Assembly: GCA_017561885.1 (NCBI GenBank)
Contig: JAFZBF010000020.1
Location: 21,676 to 85,675, forward strand
Origin: Bacteroidales bacterium
GTDB taxonomy: Bacteria > Bacteroidota > Bacteroidia > Bacteroidales > UBA932
Reading direction: 5' to 3'
DNA length: 64,000 nt
Positions within the stretch are counted from its first letter, which is position 1. Each line of letters opens with the position of its first letter. The notes beneath the pieces were generated by a model. It ran no database searches. It saw only the letters and a list, made by a program, of their open reading frames with translations, and was not told the DNA's origin. Made by a program: the position numbers and the translations under genes. Positions 32,905 to 41,968 of this stretch are shown here, piece by piece.

Positions 32905-34172
32905 AATTTGTCGTTCTCGATAAGCGCAACCAGTCGGCTGACTGCCTCATTCTGGGGTATGTCTTTCTCCACAGGTGTGCGTCCCTTGTAGAGCGTCACC
33001 TTACCGACCCCCTGGCCGACGTAGCCGTAGTCGGCGTCGGCCATCTCGCCAGGACCGTTCACGATACAGCCCATCACCGCGATGCGGACACCGGCGAAAC
33101 GTTCGGTGGCTTTGCGGACCTCTGCCAGCACGCTCTCTATATCATATAAGGTGCGGCCGCAGCTCGGGCAGGCGATGTATTCAGCCTTGGTAAAACGGCG
33201 CCTCGATGCCTGAAGGAGGATGTCCTTGATGTCTTCGGCTTCTTCGGGCGTTACAGGCCTGCCGGCGATGCTGCCCTGAAGGGTGAAGTCGTCAGGTCCG
33301 CCTTCAAGCAGTCCCTTGCCGTATCTGTAACCGGTCCTGACGATGTATTCTTCGCGGCTGGCGGCATCCATCGAGTCATCTTCCATACAGTGCACGAGCA
33401 TCCTTGCGACTGGAATCTCATTGACCGGGTTTTCCGTTAGCGAGACGCGGATTGTGTCTCCGATTCCCTGTTTCAGGAGGGAGCCTATGCCGACGGCGGA
33501 TTTCATCCTGCCGCTGTCTCCGTTACCTGCTTCCGTCACGCCGAGGTGGAGAGGGAAGAGCATTCCCAGTTCGTCCTGCATGGCCTGGTAGAGCAGTTCA
33601 TATGCCTCGACCATAACCTTGGTGTTGCTGGCTTTGAGGGAGAGGGTGAGGTTGTAGAAATCATTGTCGACGCAGACGCGGAGCCATTCCATTATGGCAT
33701 TGCACATCCCGACGGGGGTGTCGCCCCAGACAGAAGTGATGCGCTCCCCGAGGGAACCGTGATTCAGCCCGATGCGGAGCGCGGTGCCGTGGTCCTTGCA
33801 GACCTGGAGCAGGTCGCGCAGCTTCGCCATAGCCACGCCGTGGTCTTTCGAGAAATTGCCGGGATTGATGCGGACCTTGTCTGCAATGCCTGCCGCAGCT
33901 GCCAGGGCTACCTCTGAATTGAAATGAACGTCAGCCACAAGGGGTGTGGAGACACCTTCGGAACGGAGCTGTCTGCGGATTTCTTCAAACGCACGGACCT
34001 GTCTCAGACCCTGGGTGGTGAGACGTATCATCTCGCATCCGGCATCTGCAAGCTCCTTGCACTGCGCAACGCTCGCCGCAACGTCGAGAGTGTCGGTGTT
34101 GCACATCGACTGCACCGTTATCTTTCCGTCGCCGATGCAGACGTCACCGGCCTTGCATACGATTTTCTTCAT
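32889..34172 (-). CDS. ispG: 4-hydroxy-3-methylbut-2-en-1-yl diphosphate synthase
   Basis: This 427-residue enzyme of the MEP isoprenoid pathway converts MEcPP to HMBPP. It has a TIM barrel (ITVQSMCNTDT; PLVADVHFNSEVA; RIGLNHGSLGERI) and the [4Fe-4S] ligands Cys335 and Cys338 (ACPSCGRT), Cys369 (GCIVNGPGE) and Glu376. Many Bacteroidetes IspG proteins are about 600 residues with an extra central domain. This one is close to the compact bacterial form, although the segment before the first Cys (ILLQASRRRFTKAEYIACPSCGRTLYD) resembles the long type. It is the last gene of the ligA operon, 3 bp after the OMP gene, and ends in a terminator. Confidence 0.94.
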   Translation of the reverse strand: MKKIVCKAGDVCIGDGKITVQSMCNTDTLDVAASVAQCKELADAGCEMIRLTTQGLRQVRAFEEIRRQLRSEGVSTPLVADVHFNSEVALAAAAGIADKVRINPGNFSKDHGVAMAKLRDLLQVCKDHGTALRIGLNHGSLGERITSVWGDTPVGMCNAIMEWLRVCVDNDFYNLTLSLKASNTKVMVEAYELLYQAMQDELGMLFPLHLGVTEAGNGDSGRMKSAVGIGSLLKQGIGDTIRVSLTENPVNEIPVARMLVHCMEDDSMDAASREEYIVRTGYRYGKGLLEGGPDDFTLQGSIAGRPVTPEEAEDIKDILLQASRRRFTKAEYIACPSCGRTLYDIESVLAEVRKATERFAGVRIAVMGCIVNGPGEMADADYGYVGQGVGKVTLYKGRTPVEKDIPQNEAVSRLVALIENDKLIRAC

Positions 34173-34175
34173 GGC

Positions 34176-34874
34176 TTAGAACAGATGATAGAAAAGAGTG
34201 ACGTTCAGCAGGATATTCTTGGGACAGACGGTGACCCAGTATTCATCGCTGTATTTGTTGGCGTTGTAGATGCTGCTCAGCGAGTACTGGTAGTCAGCTT
34301 CCAGCTGGAGCTCGAAGGGGCCGAAAATGACTGCGAATCCGGCTCCCCCCATCAGGCCGAAGTCGAAACGGTTGTCGTACTGGTCCCAAGTGTCGTTCTC
34401 CTTGAGGGAAGAGAGCCTGTAACCGGCATAGGGGCCGATTCCTACGAGAAACCTGAAACGGGAAAAATCGAAATGGAACTGTGAAAGCATCGACAGTTCG
34501 GCATAACGGAAATGTTCTGACTCGAGGTAGCTGCTTTCGAAACCCCATTCGCCGTATTTGGCTGCAACCTGCAGGCCGAAGTTGGACATCATATTCCACA
34601 GCGAGCTGTAGTAGGTATATACCAGCGAAATATTCTTATAAGTATTGAAGCCGGTTGCTCCGATGTCCGGAGTCGACGACAGGCCGTTGAGCTGATAGCT
34701 GCCTCTTATTCCGATCATTCCGGTGGGTTTGAAACGGATCTGTTCCTTGACGGTGGAATCCTGGATCAGGATTGACAGGTCTTCTTCCGAGAAAGGGTTG
34801 AACCCTTCTCCGTTCTGGGCAGATGCGAAGAGCGAAAGGAATGTCAGAATTATGATTGTGACAGTCTTTTTCAT
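34176..34874 (-). CDS. outer-membrane beta-barrel protein
   Basis: This 232-residue protein has a signal peptide (MKKTVTIIILTFLSLFASAQ). The rest alternates amphipathic beta strands typical of OMP_b-brl proteins, for example MIGIRGSYQLNGL, FGLQVAAKYGEWGFESSYL, FRFLVGIGPYAGYRLSSL and FELQLEADYQYSLSSIY. It ends in LFYHLF with a C-terminal Phe, as is usual for BAM substrates. Function unknown. It overlaps the lipoprotein gene by 4 bases and precedes ispG by 3 bp. Confidence 0.75.
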   Translation of the reverse strand: MKKTVTIIILTFLSLFASAQNGEGFNPFSEEDLSILIQDSTVKEQIRFKPTGMIGIRGSYQLNGLSSTPDIGATGFNTYKNISLVYTYYSSLWNMMSNFGLQVAAKYGEWGFESSYLESEHFRYAELSMLSQFHFDFSRFRFLVGIGPYAGYRLSSLKENDTWDQYDNRFDFGLMGGAGFAVIFGPFELQLEADYQYSLSSIYNANKYSDEYWVTVCPKNILLNVTLFYHLF

Positions 34875-36637
34875 AACCTAATGTCTTGTTCGATATCGGT
34901 CTGCTCAGGCAGTTCTATTATTTCACTGCCGTCCGGCAGCTTGAATAAAATCACCTTTTCCGGTTGAAGCCTCTCAAGCAAGTTGCCGGTATCGAAAATG
35001 CCGTTTCCGTTGCGGTCCTCTGTGACACGGAATGTATACTGGCCTTCTTTCAGGTAAGGGAAGTACAGTTTCGTATCCTTGTCTACAGTGAATTTCCTGA
35101 AAACCTGTTTCCTGTCGGAAGAAACAAGTTCTATGATGTAAATGTTCTGGTCCACTCCCGATACGTTAAGCGTTATCGAGCTGGTCTTGTCGGTGTTCGG
35201 AAGTTCGATGTCAAGAGTATTCTCCTTGTTCTTCCTTCCGTAAATGTCAATGAAGGCATTCTTGAGGAATACCACCTGGTATTTGTATCCTGTCTGATAT
35301 TTCTGTGATGACTGCAGTCGGTATGCTCCGAATTCGGACTTGTCAGCTTCGAAAGAGAAAGGAATAGTATCGTTCTGGTTCTTCGGGTTGGTGGAGATGA
35401 ACAGAATGGAATCGGTCGATATAGTCTTCAAGGGATCTGGGAACCTGAGAGTTATACCGTCCTGCTCTACGTTCTCGTTCTTGCACTCATAGGATACGTT
35501 GATGACGGTATCGGCTTTGGCCTTTTCGGCAAGAGCCGACTTGGCCTCGTCGGAAAGGCTGACCGCTATGTCTTCCATAGTCATGACCAGATTGCCGAGG
35601 GAATCTGTCTTGAGGTATTCTACAGACAGCAGCAGCGAGTCGGGGAGGGGATACTGGGTGTCGATCCAGAAATCCATACTGTCCCTTTCAGGAGTGAAGT
35701 GGGTTGTGATTGCCGTAGAGTCAACTCCGAATATCTGGAAGGAGTTGAGTACGGTGTTGTGGGCGTTGAACCGGATGAAACCTCTCTTGTTGTCCTTGCG
35801 CCCTTTATTCTTGATGAACTGCCGGGAAGCAGTCTCCTTGAACAGCAGCAGCGTCAGCTGAGACTCGCGCTTGCTGCAGGCAAGCGTATCTTTCATGTCG
35901 AAGGACATCAGCTCATAAACCGAATCCCTGACAATCAAGTCCGGAGTGAAGAGGGAGTCGTTGAAAGCTATGAAATCTTCACCCTGCAGGTACTTGTTGT
36001 CCTTGTCTTCATCGCTGTACGCATAAATCTGGTACGCATTCGGCTTGATGTTCCTTACGACGAAAAATCCCCAGTCATCAGTGCGGGCAGCCGCGACAGG
36101 AAGAGAGTTCATACATGCCGAATCGCTCAGGTCTTCGTAAAGAGCTACAAGTATGTTCTTGACCGGTGTCAGTTTCTCGCAGTCAAGCACGGTGCCGGTG
36201 AGATACATCGAATCGATGGAATCTCCTGTCGAGAAGACATATGTGAAACTTGGCGCCATATTGCCTTCGTTGTTGTCGGCAAGGGCATTGTTGAATGATA
36301 CTGTATATGTGGTGTTCTCGGCAAGGGTGTCTCTCAGTGTCACCACGATCGACTTGCCTTTAACTTTGGCCGAAGGCGCATGTTTGGTGGGAGGGGAGAG
36401 ATATATGCCCGATGCATCTTTGATCACAGTATATTCATCATAGTTGAGCGCTATCTGGACGCCTGCCAACGGCATGTTGCGGGTATTCTGTTCCGGCGTG
36501 ATCTTCTGCAGCACGGGCGGAATAGTGTCCTTGGGACCTCCGCTCGGCGCAGCCTTGGTGTTTGCGCAGGAGTGCGATAGCAGACAGCAGGCTGCCGTCA
36601 GCAACATGAGTATTATGGCTGTGATGTTCCTATTCAT
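34871..36637 (-). CDS. large Ig-like domain lipoprotein, surface or periplasmic
   Basis: This protein of about 588 residues has a lipobox (LLSHSCAN). It starts with an SbsA-like Ig domain (PPVLQKITPEQNTRNMPLAGVQIALNYDEYTVI) followed by further beta-rich domains such as YLTGTVLDCEKLTPVKNILVALYEDL, a carboxypeptidase-regulatory-like domain. Near the end is a segment with an EDRNGNGIFDTG Ca2+-like loop. Such proteins are common in Bacteroidetes next to rel. Start ATG 36637; the frame upstream to 36748 overlaps rel and has no signal. It overlaps rel by 8 bases and the OMP gene by 4. Confidence 0.78.
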   Translation of the reverse strand: MNRNITAIILMLLTAACCLLSHSCANTKAAPSGGPKDTIPPVLQKITPEQNTRNMPLAGVQIALNYDEYTVIKDASGIYLSPPTKHAPSAKVKGKSIVVTLRDTLAENTTYTVSFNNALADNNEGNMAPSFTYVFSTGDSIDSMYLTGTVLDCEKLTPVKNILVALYEDLSDSACMNSLPVAAARTDDWGFFVVRNIKPNAYQIYAYSDEDKDNKYLQGEDFIAFNDSLFTPDLIVRDSVYELMSFDMKDTLACSKRESQLTLLLFKETASRQFIKNKGRKDNKRGFIRFNAHNTVLNSFQIFGVDSTAITTHFTPERDSMDFWIDTQYPLPDSLLLSVEYLKTDSLGNLVMTMEDIAVSLSDEAKSALAEKAKADTVINVSYECKNENVEQDGITLRFPDPLKTISTDSILFISTNPKNQNDTIPFSFEADKSEFGAYRLQSSQKYQTGYKYQVVFLKNAFIDIYGRKNKENTLDIELPNTDKTSSITLNVSGVDQNIYIIELVSSDRKQVFRKFTVDKDTKLYFPYLKEGQYTFRVTEDRNGNGIFDTGNLLERLQPEKVILFKLPDGSEIIELPEQTDIEQDIRL

Positions 36638-38885
36638 CTTCAATATTCGTTCTGAGCACGCTTTCGACGCCTCTGATGTTGCCGAGACGCTCGATGAGGC
36701 GGTCCAGGTCGTCGGTATTGTGGACATAAAGGTCGATGTATCCTTCAAACACCTCGTCGTGGGCTTCGATCACAATCTTGCGGATGTTCACTTCAAGGAC
36801 GAGAGATATCTCCTTTGTAATCTCGTTCAGGATGCCTATTCGGTCTATGCCCCGGATTGTTATCTGTGTCAGGTAGGACATCATGAAATGCTTGCTCCAT
36901 CTCACTGACACTATCTTGTCGCCATTGGTAGCCGCAAAGTCGTTGAATACGTCGCAGCTGGTCTTGTGGACGGTAACGCTGCCGTCACTGTTGATGACGC
37001 CCGCCACGCTGTCTCCCGGAATGGGGTGGCAGCAGTCTGCGGTATGGAAAGAGATGGTTCCCTTGTCGATGTCCTCTTCAAGTATGTAGTCTTTGCTCTT
37101 GTCTATCTTGCCGTTGCTGGTCGAAGGAGATAGCAGCTTGATGCCCCACATCTGGACGTCGCGTTTGCGAGCGTTGCTCTTGAGGGCGTCGTCCAGGTCT
37201 TCGAGGTCGATGAGCCCGATTCCTATCCTGTTGTACAGCTCCTCCTTGTTGTTCATCTTGTAGTAGCTTATCAGTTTCCTGATGACCCTTGCCTGCAGGA
37301 TGATGTTACGTTCGGCAAGCTTTCTCTTGAGGATGCTGATGCCTGTCTGGATGTTGTCCTTGTTAATGCTCTTCATCGACAGCAGCACCTGGTTACGGGC
37401 GCGTGACGTGACAAGGAAATCCAGCCATTCCCGTTTCGGCTTTGCGCTGTCCGACGTGATTATCTCCACCTGGTCGCCATTGTTGAGGGGGGTGGAGAGC
37501 GACACGAGCTTCATGTTGACCTTGGCCGCAATAGCCTTGTTGCCGATCTCAGAGTGGATATAGTATGCGAAATCGAGGGCGGTGGAGCCTTTGGGAATGC
37601 TGATGGATTCACCCTGGGGGGTGAAGGCGAACATCTCGCCGGCAGTGAGCTCTTCGTGGAAATTGTCGAGGAACTGCAGTGCGTTCGCGTCCGGATTGTC
37701 CAGTATTTCTTTCACGCCCTTCAGCCATGCGTCCACTTCCCAGTCCTGATCGAAATGATCTCCCGGATGGGACTGCTTGTACGACCAGTGGGCCGCCACG
37801 CCGCTTTCCGCGATGGCGTTCATCCTTTCGCTCCTTATCTGGACCTCGATCCAGGTGCCTTCGGAAATCAGGGTGAGGTGGAGGGCTTCATATCCGTTCA
37901 GTTTCGGGGCGCTGACCCAGTCCCTGGTCCTTTCAGGCTTGTATCTGTAATGGCTTGTTATCAAAGAGAAGATGTGCCAGCACTGGTCCCTTTCGCTTGC
38001 GTCGACATCCGTCTTGGGTTCGAATATGATCCTGACCGCATAGATGTCGAATATTTCGTCGAAGGGGATGTTCTTGGTGGTCATCTTCTTCCAGATGGAG
38101 TAGGGGGTCTTCATCCTCTTGATGATGTGGAACTTGAATCCAGCATCCTTGAGGATCTTCTCTACCGGACCTATGAAGTTGTCGATGATGGGACCTTTCT
38201 CGAGCGTGGCCTTGGCCAGCATCCGCTCGATGTCCTGATATGCCTGCGCCTCCTTGTTCTTGAGCCAGATGTTCTCCATCTCGCTCTTGATGTTGTTCAG
38301 GCCGAGCCTGTGGGCGAGAGGGATGAAGATGTACATCGTCTCGCTGAGGATCTTCTCCCGCTTGTACGCCGGCATATATTCGATGGTGCGCATATTGTGC
38401 AGCCTGTCGGCGAGCTTTATCAGCACGATGCGGGCGTCGTCGTTGAGGGTGAGCAGGATGCGCTTGAAGTTGTCGGCCTGCTGCGAGTGCTCCTCGATGA
38501 CACCTTTCTCACTGTCGAGTGCGGTCTTGATCTTGGTGAGGCCGTCCACCAGAAGGGCGATGCGGTCTGAGAACTGGCTGCGGATGTCTTCGACGGTATA
38601 ATCAGTGTCTTCCACCACGTCGTGCAGCAGCGCGGCGCAGATAGACTTGCATCCGAGGCCGATTTCCTGCACCACGATCCTGGCTACCGCAATCGGATGG
38701 ATGATGTACGGTTCTCCTGAGCGTCTTCGCACTCCGTAATGCGCCTTGTTTGCAAAGTCGAACGCTTTCAGCACCAGCTCATACTGCTCCTGGTCGGCGC
38801 AGCGTTTGAGGCTTGCGATGCGCAGCGGCTCAAATTCCCGCTGGATGAGTTCTTTGTCTGCCTGTGTGAATTCGTCAGTCTTCAT
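36630..38885 (-). CDS. rel: bifunctional (p)ppGpp synthetase/hydrolase
   Basis: This 751-residue protein has the RelA/SpoT order. An N-terminal HD hydrolase domain carries CAALLHDVVEDTDYTVEDI, with metal-binding His and Asp. A synthetase domain follows (RMKTPYSIWKKM, VRIIFEPKT), then a TGS domain (MFAFTPQGESISIPKGSTALDFAYYIHSEIG), helical linkers and a C-terminal ACT domain (RIGILNEITKEISLVLEVNIRK). Intact HD residues point to both making and degrading (p)ppGpp. It overlaps yihY by 4 bases and the next gene by 8, so translation is coupled. Confidence 0.96.
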   Translation of the reverse strand: MKTDEFTQADKELIQREFEPLRIASLKRCADQEQYELVLKAFDFANKAHYGVRRRSGEPYIIHPIAVARIVVQEIGLGCKSICAALLHDVVEDTDYTVEDIRSQFSDRIALLVDGLTKIKTALDSEKGVIEEHSQQADNFKRILLTLNDDARIVLIKLADRLHNMRTIEYMPAYKREKILSETMYIFIPLAHRLGLNNIKSEMENIWLKNKEAQAYQDIERMLAKATLEKGPIIDNFIGPVEKILKDAGFKFHIIKRMKTPYSIWKKMTTKNIPFDEIFDIYAVRIIFEPKTDVDASERDQCWHIFSLITSHYRYKPERTRDWVSAPKLNGYEALHLTLISEGTWIEVQIRSERMNAIAESGVAAHWSYKQSHPGDHFDQDWEVDAWLKGVKEILDNPDANALQFLDNFHEELTAGEMFAFTPQGESISIPKGSTALDFAYYIHSEIGNKAIAAKVNMKLVSLSTPLNNGDQVEIITSDSAKPKREWLDFLVTSRARNQVLLSMKSINKDNIQTGISILKRKLAERNIILQARVIRKLISYYKMNNKEELYNRIGIGLIDLEDLDDALKSNARKRDVQMWGIKLLSPSTSNGKIDKSKDYILEEDIDKGTISFHTADCCHPIPGDSVAGVINSDGSVTVHKTSCDVFNDFAATNGDKIVSVRWSKHFMMSYLTQITIRGIDRIGILNEITKEISLVLEVNIRKIVIEAHDEVFEGYIDLYVHNTDDLDRLIERLGNIRGVESVLRTNIEDE

Positions 38886-39826
38886 CGGCGCTTGTCAATT
38901 TCAGGGTCGTAAACGTTTACGTGCTGGAACGCATAACTGAGGTCTACACCGAACAGGATGTCGAACCAGCATAAATTCAGCCACACCATATATAGCGGGA
39001 TTGCGGCGACCGCGCCGTAGACGGCGTTGAGCCTGGTCACTACAATCTGTGTTTCAAGATAGAGATACTGTATGATTACGAAGCCCAAGGCTGAAACGAG
39101 GGCGGCCTTGACGCAGGCTGAGTATTTGACCTTGGCGTGCGGGATGAACTTGTACATCGCAGAGATGATGAGCACTGCCAGGCCGTAGAAGATAACCCAG
39201 AACAGGTAAGATGTAACGAATCCGACCACTTTCGACCCTCCGAGGAAACCCATGAAGCGGGTGAAGTAGGCAACTCCGTAGAAGAAGAGCACGAGCACGA
39301 AAGGAGAGAGGATGAGGACACCGATGGATACGAGCAGCCTGCGGAAGATGTTGGCAGACTTGCCGACATCCCATATGCGGTTGAATGCATCTTCCACACA
39401 GAGCATCATCCACAGTACCAGCCAGATGAACGTCAGCGAGCTGATCCAGCCGAAGCCTCCTCCCGAAGTCATGTTGACGATGTTGTTGGCCCAGCCCAAA
39501 ACCATCTCGCCCATCTGCTGGTTGTTGATGAACAGCCTGGAGATCATCTCTGTCAGAACATCCAGCAGTCCGAAGTTGCTGGCGACGAGAAGTATGACGG
39601 CGATCAGCGGGACGGTGGCCATAGTGGTGAAGAAACTTAGGGCCACAGCCTCTCTGCCGCATCGCAGCGACTGGAAGTGGCGGTGGGTTATGAGAATGAT
39701 TTTCAGGTGCTTGTAGAGCAAACCACGCTTGGGGCTCAATCCGGCGATGTCAATGTTCCAGATGCCCTCGCCCAGAAAGTGGGTGACAGTGCGCGTGATT
39801 GCCTTTATCCTGCTTATGAAACTCAT
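38882..39826 (-). CDS. YihY/BrkB family membrane protein
   Basis: This 314-residue membrane protein has the YihY/virulence factor BrkB domain with about six helices (LSFFTTMATVPLIAVILLVASNFGLL; FGWISSLTFIWLVLWMMLCVEDAFNRIWDV; LVSIGVLILSPFVLVLFFYGVAYF; VTSYLFWVIFYGLAVLIISAMY). The motif LWMMLCVEDAFNRIWDVGK matches the conserved central region. The role is uncertain; some homologues were misassigned as RNase BN. It overlaps ligA by 4 bases and rel by 4. Confidence 0.88.
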   Translation of the reverse strand: MSFISRIKAITRTVTHFLGEGIWNIDIAGLSPKRGLLYKHLKIILITHRHFQSLRCGREAVALSFFTTMATVPLIAVILLVASNFGLLDVLTEMISRLFINNQQMGEMVLGWANNIVNMTSGGGFGWISSLTFIWLVLWMMLCVEDAFNRIWDVGKSANIFRRLLVSIGVLILSPFVLVLFFYGVAYFTRFMGFLGGSKVVGFVTSYLFWVIFYGLAVLIISAMYKFIPHAKVKYSACVKAALVSALGFVIIQYLYLETQIVVTRLNAVYGAVAAIPLYMVWLNLCWFDILFGVDLSYAFQHVNVYDPEIDKRR

Positions 39827-41871
39827 TCTCTTCCTTCAGCCAGTTTATGCAATTGCTCTTCGGATATTATCTGTGTGCCTAGTTTTTCGGCTTTCTTAAT
39901 CTTTTCCGCACCTGGTGCGTCTCCAGCCACCAGGTAGCTGGTGTGTCCGCTCACCGATGATGTAGTCTTCCCGCCGTGGCTCTCGATATACTGCTTGATC
40001 TCTTCCCTCGAGACGGAAAAAACTCCGGAAACCACAAAGATACCACCAGAAAGCGTATCTGATACTTTTTTAGTCTTTTCCTGCTCGAATTTCAGGCCCG
40101 CCTCCCTCAATCTGGCAATCTGCTCCTGATTTACAGGGTCGGCGAACCAGTTTATGATAGAGTCGGCCATTATGTCTCCGACCTCGTCTATCTGCACCAG
40201 AGCGTCGCGGTCAGCCGCCATTATGGCATCTATGTTTCCAAAATGGGCTGTCAGCAGCTTGGCGTTGGCCTCGCCCACGTGCCGTATTCCCAGCGCGTAG
40301 AACACCCTGTTGAACGGCACGGCCTTCGACTTCTCCAGGCTGGCCAGAAGGTTCTCGGCAGAGCGGTCCTTCCATCCGTCGAGGGTGAGCAGCTGCTCTT
40401 TGGTGAGTGAATATAGGTCGCTGAGATGTCGTATGAATCCCTTAGCGTAAAGCTGGTCGATGGTGGCCTCGCCGGCAAGGATGTCCATCGCCTTCCGGGA
40501 AATGAAATGGACGAATCCCGACTTGATCTGCACAGGGCAGTTGTTGCTGTTGGGGCAGTAGTGCTTGGCCTGGTTTGCGTCTCTTACAAGCTCGGCGCCG
40601 CAGTCAGGACAGTACTTCGGGAATACCGGAACCTGTGCATCCTCAGGGCGCTTTGACAGTTCCACCTCAGTGATCTTGGGAATGATCTCTCCGCCTTTCT
40701 CTACATAGACATAGTCGCCGATGCGTATGTCGAGCAGGTCCATTTGATCCTTGTTGTGGAGGGATGCACGCTTCACAATAGTCCCTGACAGCGGAACGGG
40801 GTCGAGATTGGCCACCGGAGTGATGGCGCCCGTGCGGCCCACCTGGTAATCGATGCTGAGGAGTTCCGTGAGAGCCCTGTCTGGCTTGAACTTGTATGCA
40901 GTGGCCCAGCGGGGTGATTTTGCCGTATAACCCAGCTTTCTCTGCCAGTCGAGACGGTTGACCTTTATTACGATTCCGTCTATGGCGAACGGCAGGTTCC
41001 TGCGGGCTTCGTCCCAGTAGTCGATATACCGGTTCACTTCCTCTATGCTGTCAACGACCTTCGAGTACTCTGAGACAGGGAGTCCCCATGATGCGGCCGC
41101 TGCAATGGCTTCGGAATGGGTGGAGAAGGGCAGATTCTCTCCCAGCATATGGTAGAGCACGCAGGCCAGGCCTCTGGAGGCAACTTCGCTGCTGTCCTGC
41201 AGTTTCAGCGAGCCCGATGCGGCATTGCGGGGGTTTGCGAAAGGCCGCTCGTCGATTTCTTCCCTTTCTGCATTGAGACGGTTGAAAGCCTCGAAAGGCA
41301 TATAGATTTCGCCGCGGATCTCAAACTCGTCCGGGAAGGAATCGCCCTTGAGGGTCTGTGGAATCGACTTTATCGTGAGGACATTGGCAGTCACGTCGTC
41401 GCCCTTGACACCGTCGCCGCGGGTCACTGCGTACGCCAGCCTGCCTTTCTTGTATGTCAGACAGATAGCCGTGCCGTCGAACTTGAGTTCGCAGCTGTAA
41501 CAGCAGCGTTCCGGGACAGTCTTCGCAATGCGGTCGCTGAATTCGGCCAGTTCTTCGCGGCTGTAGGTGTTGCCCAGCGAGAGCATCGGATATCTGTGAG
41601 TGCGGGTTGCGAATTCAAAGTTTTTCCGTCCTTCACCGGAATCTGCAGGGGGCTCCGCAATGTCGCTGCCGACCTTGACGGTGGGGGAGTCTGCAGATGC
41701 GAATTCAGGGAACATTTTCTCGAGAGCGGCAAGTTCCTGAAGCATCAGGTCGAATTCAAAATCGGAGATGACAGGGGCGTTCAGGACATAATAATTGTAG
41801 TTGTGTCCGTTGATTTCCTTGCGGAGAAAATCTATCCGCTCCCTTGCTTCTGATTTTGAAATTTTAGACAT
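39823..41871 (-). CDS. ligA: NAD+-dependent DNA ligase
   Basis: This 682-residue ligase has the adenylation domain with the active-site Lys130 in ELKFDGTAICL. It has an OB-fold (RTGAITPVANLDPV), a four-Cys zinc site (CPDCGAELV..HYCPNSNNCPVQI), helix-hairpin-helix repeats (GIRHVGEANAKLL; QIDEVGDIMADSI) and a C-terminal BRCT domain (FVVSGVFSVSREEIKQYIESHGGKTTSSVSGHTSYLVAGD). It seals nicks during replication. It is first in a leftward operon of six overlapping or nearly overlapping genes. A -7-like TATCTTTG (minus strand, 41889-41882) lies 10 bp upstream. Confidence 0.97.
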   Translation of the reverse strand: MSKISKSEARERIDFLRKEINGHNYNYYVLNAPVISDFEFDLMLQELAALEKMFPEFASADSPTVKVGSDIAEPPADSGEGRKNFEFATRTHRYPMLSLGNTYSREELAEFSDRIAKTVPERCCYSCELKFDGTAICLTYKKGRLAYAVTRGDGVKGDDVTANVLTIKSIPQTLKGDSFPDEFEIRGEIYMPFEAFNRLNAEREEIDERPFANPRNAASGSLKLQDSSEVASRGLACVLYHMLGENLPFSTHSEAIAAAASWGLPVSEYSKVVDSIEEVNRYIDYWDEARRNLPFAIDGIVIKVNRLDWQRKLGYTAKSPRWATAYKFKPDRALTELLSIDYQVGRTGAITPVANLDPVPLSGTIVKRASLHNKDQMDLLDIRIGDYVYVEKGGEIIPKITEVELSKRPEDAQVPVFPKYCPDCGAELVRDANQAKHYCPNSNNCPVQIKSGFVHFISRKAMDILAGEATIDQLYAKGFIRHLSDLYSLTKEQLLTLDGWKDRSAENLLASLEKSKAVPFNRVFYALGIRHVGEANAKLLTAHFGNIDAIMAADRDALVQIDEVGDIMADSIINWFADPVNQEQIARLREAGLKFEQEKTKKVSDTLSGGIFVVSGVFSVSREEIKQYIESHGGKTTSSVSGHTSYLVAGDAPGAEKIKKAEKLGTQIISEEQLHKLAEGRE

Positions 41872-41878
41872 GGCAATA

Positions 41879-41910
41879 TTGCAAAGATAGTCTATTTTTT
41901 CTTATTTTTG
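41879..41910 (+). promoter_or_regulatory. candidate promoter for the phosphofructokinase gene
   Basis: -7 TATTTTTG (41903-41910) with TTG at 41879-41881, a 21-nt spacer, fits the Bacteroidetes pattern. The leader to the ATG is about 55 nt. It overlaps the candidate ligA -7 on the other strand. Confidence 0.5.
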
Positions 41911-41968
41911 CGCTCATTAAATAATTGCCCATACGCTCTGCGCGGGCCTAAAACAAATACAGAAACAT

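Noticed and set aside
36638..36748. Extension of the Ig-domain lipoprotein to 36748
   Set aside because: It overlaps the rel 3' end with Thr/Ser-rich sequence and no signal. The lipoprotein signal starts at 36637.
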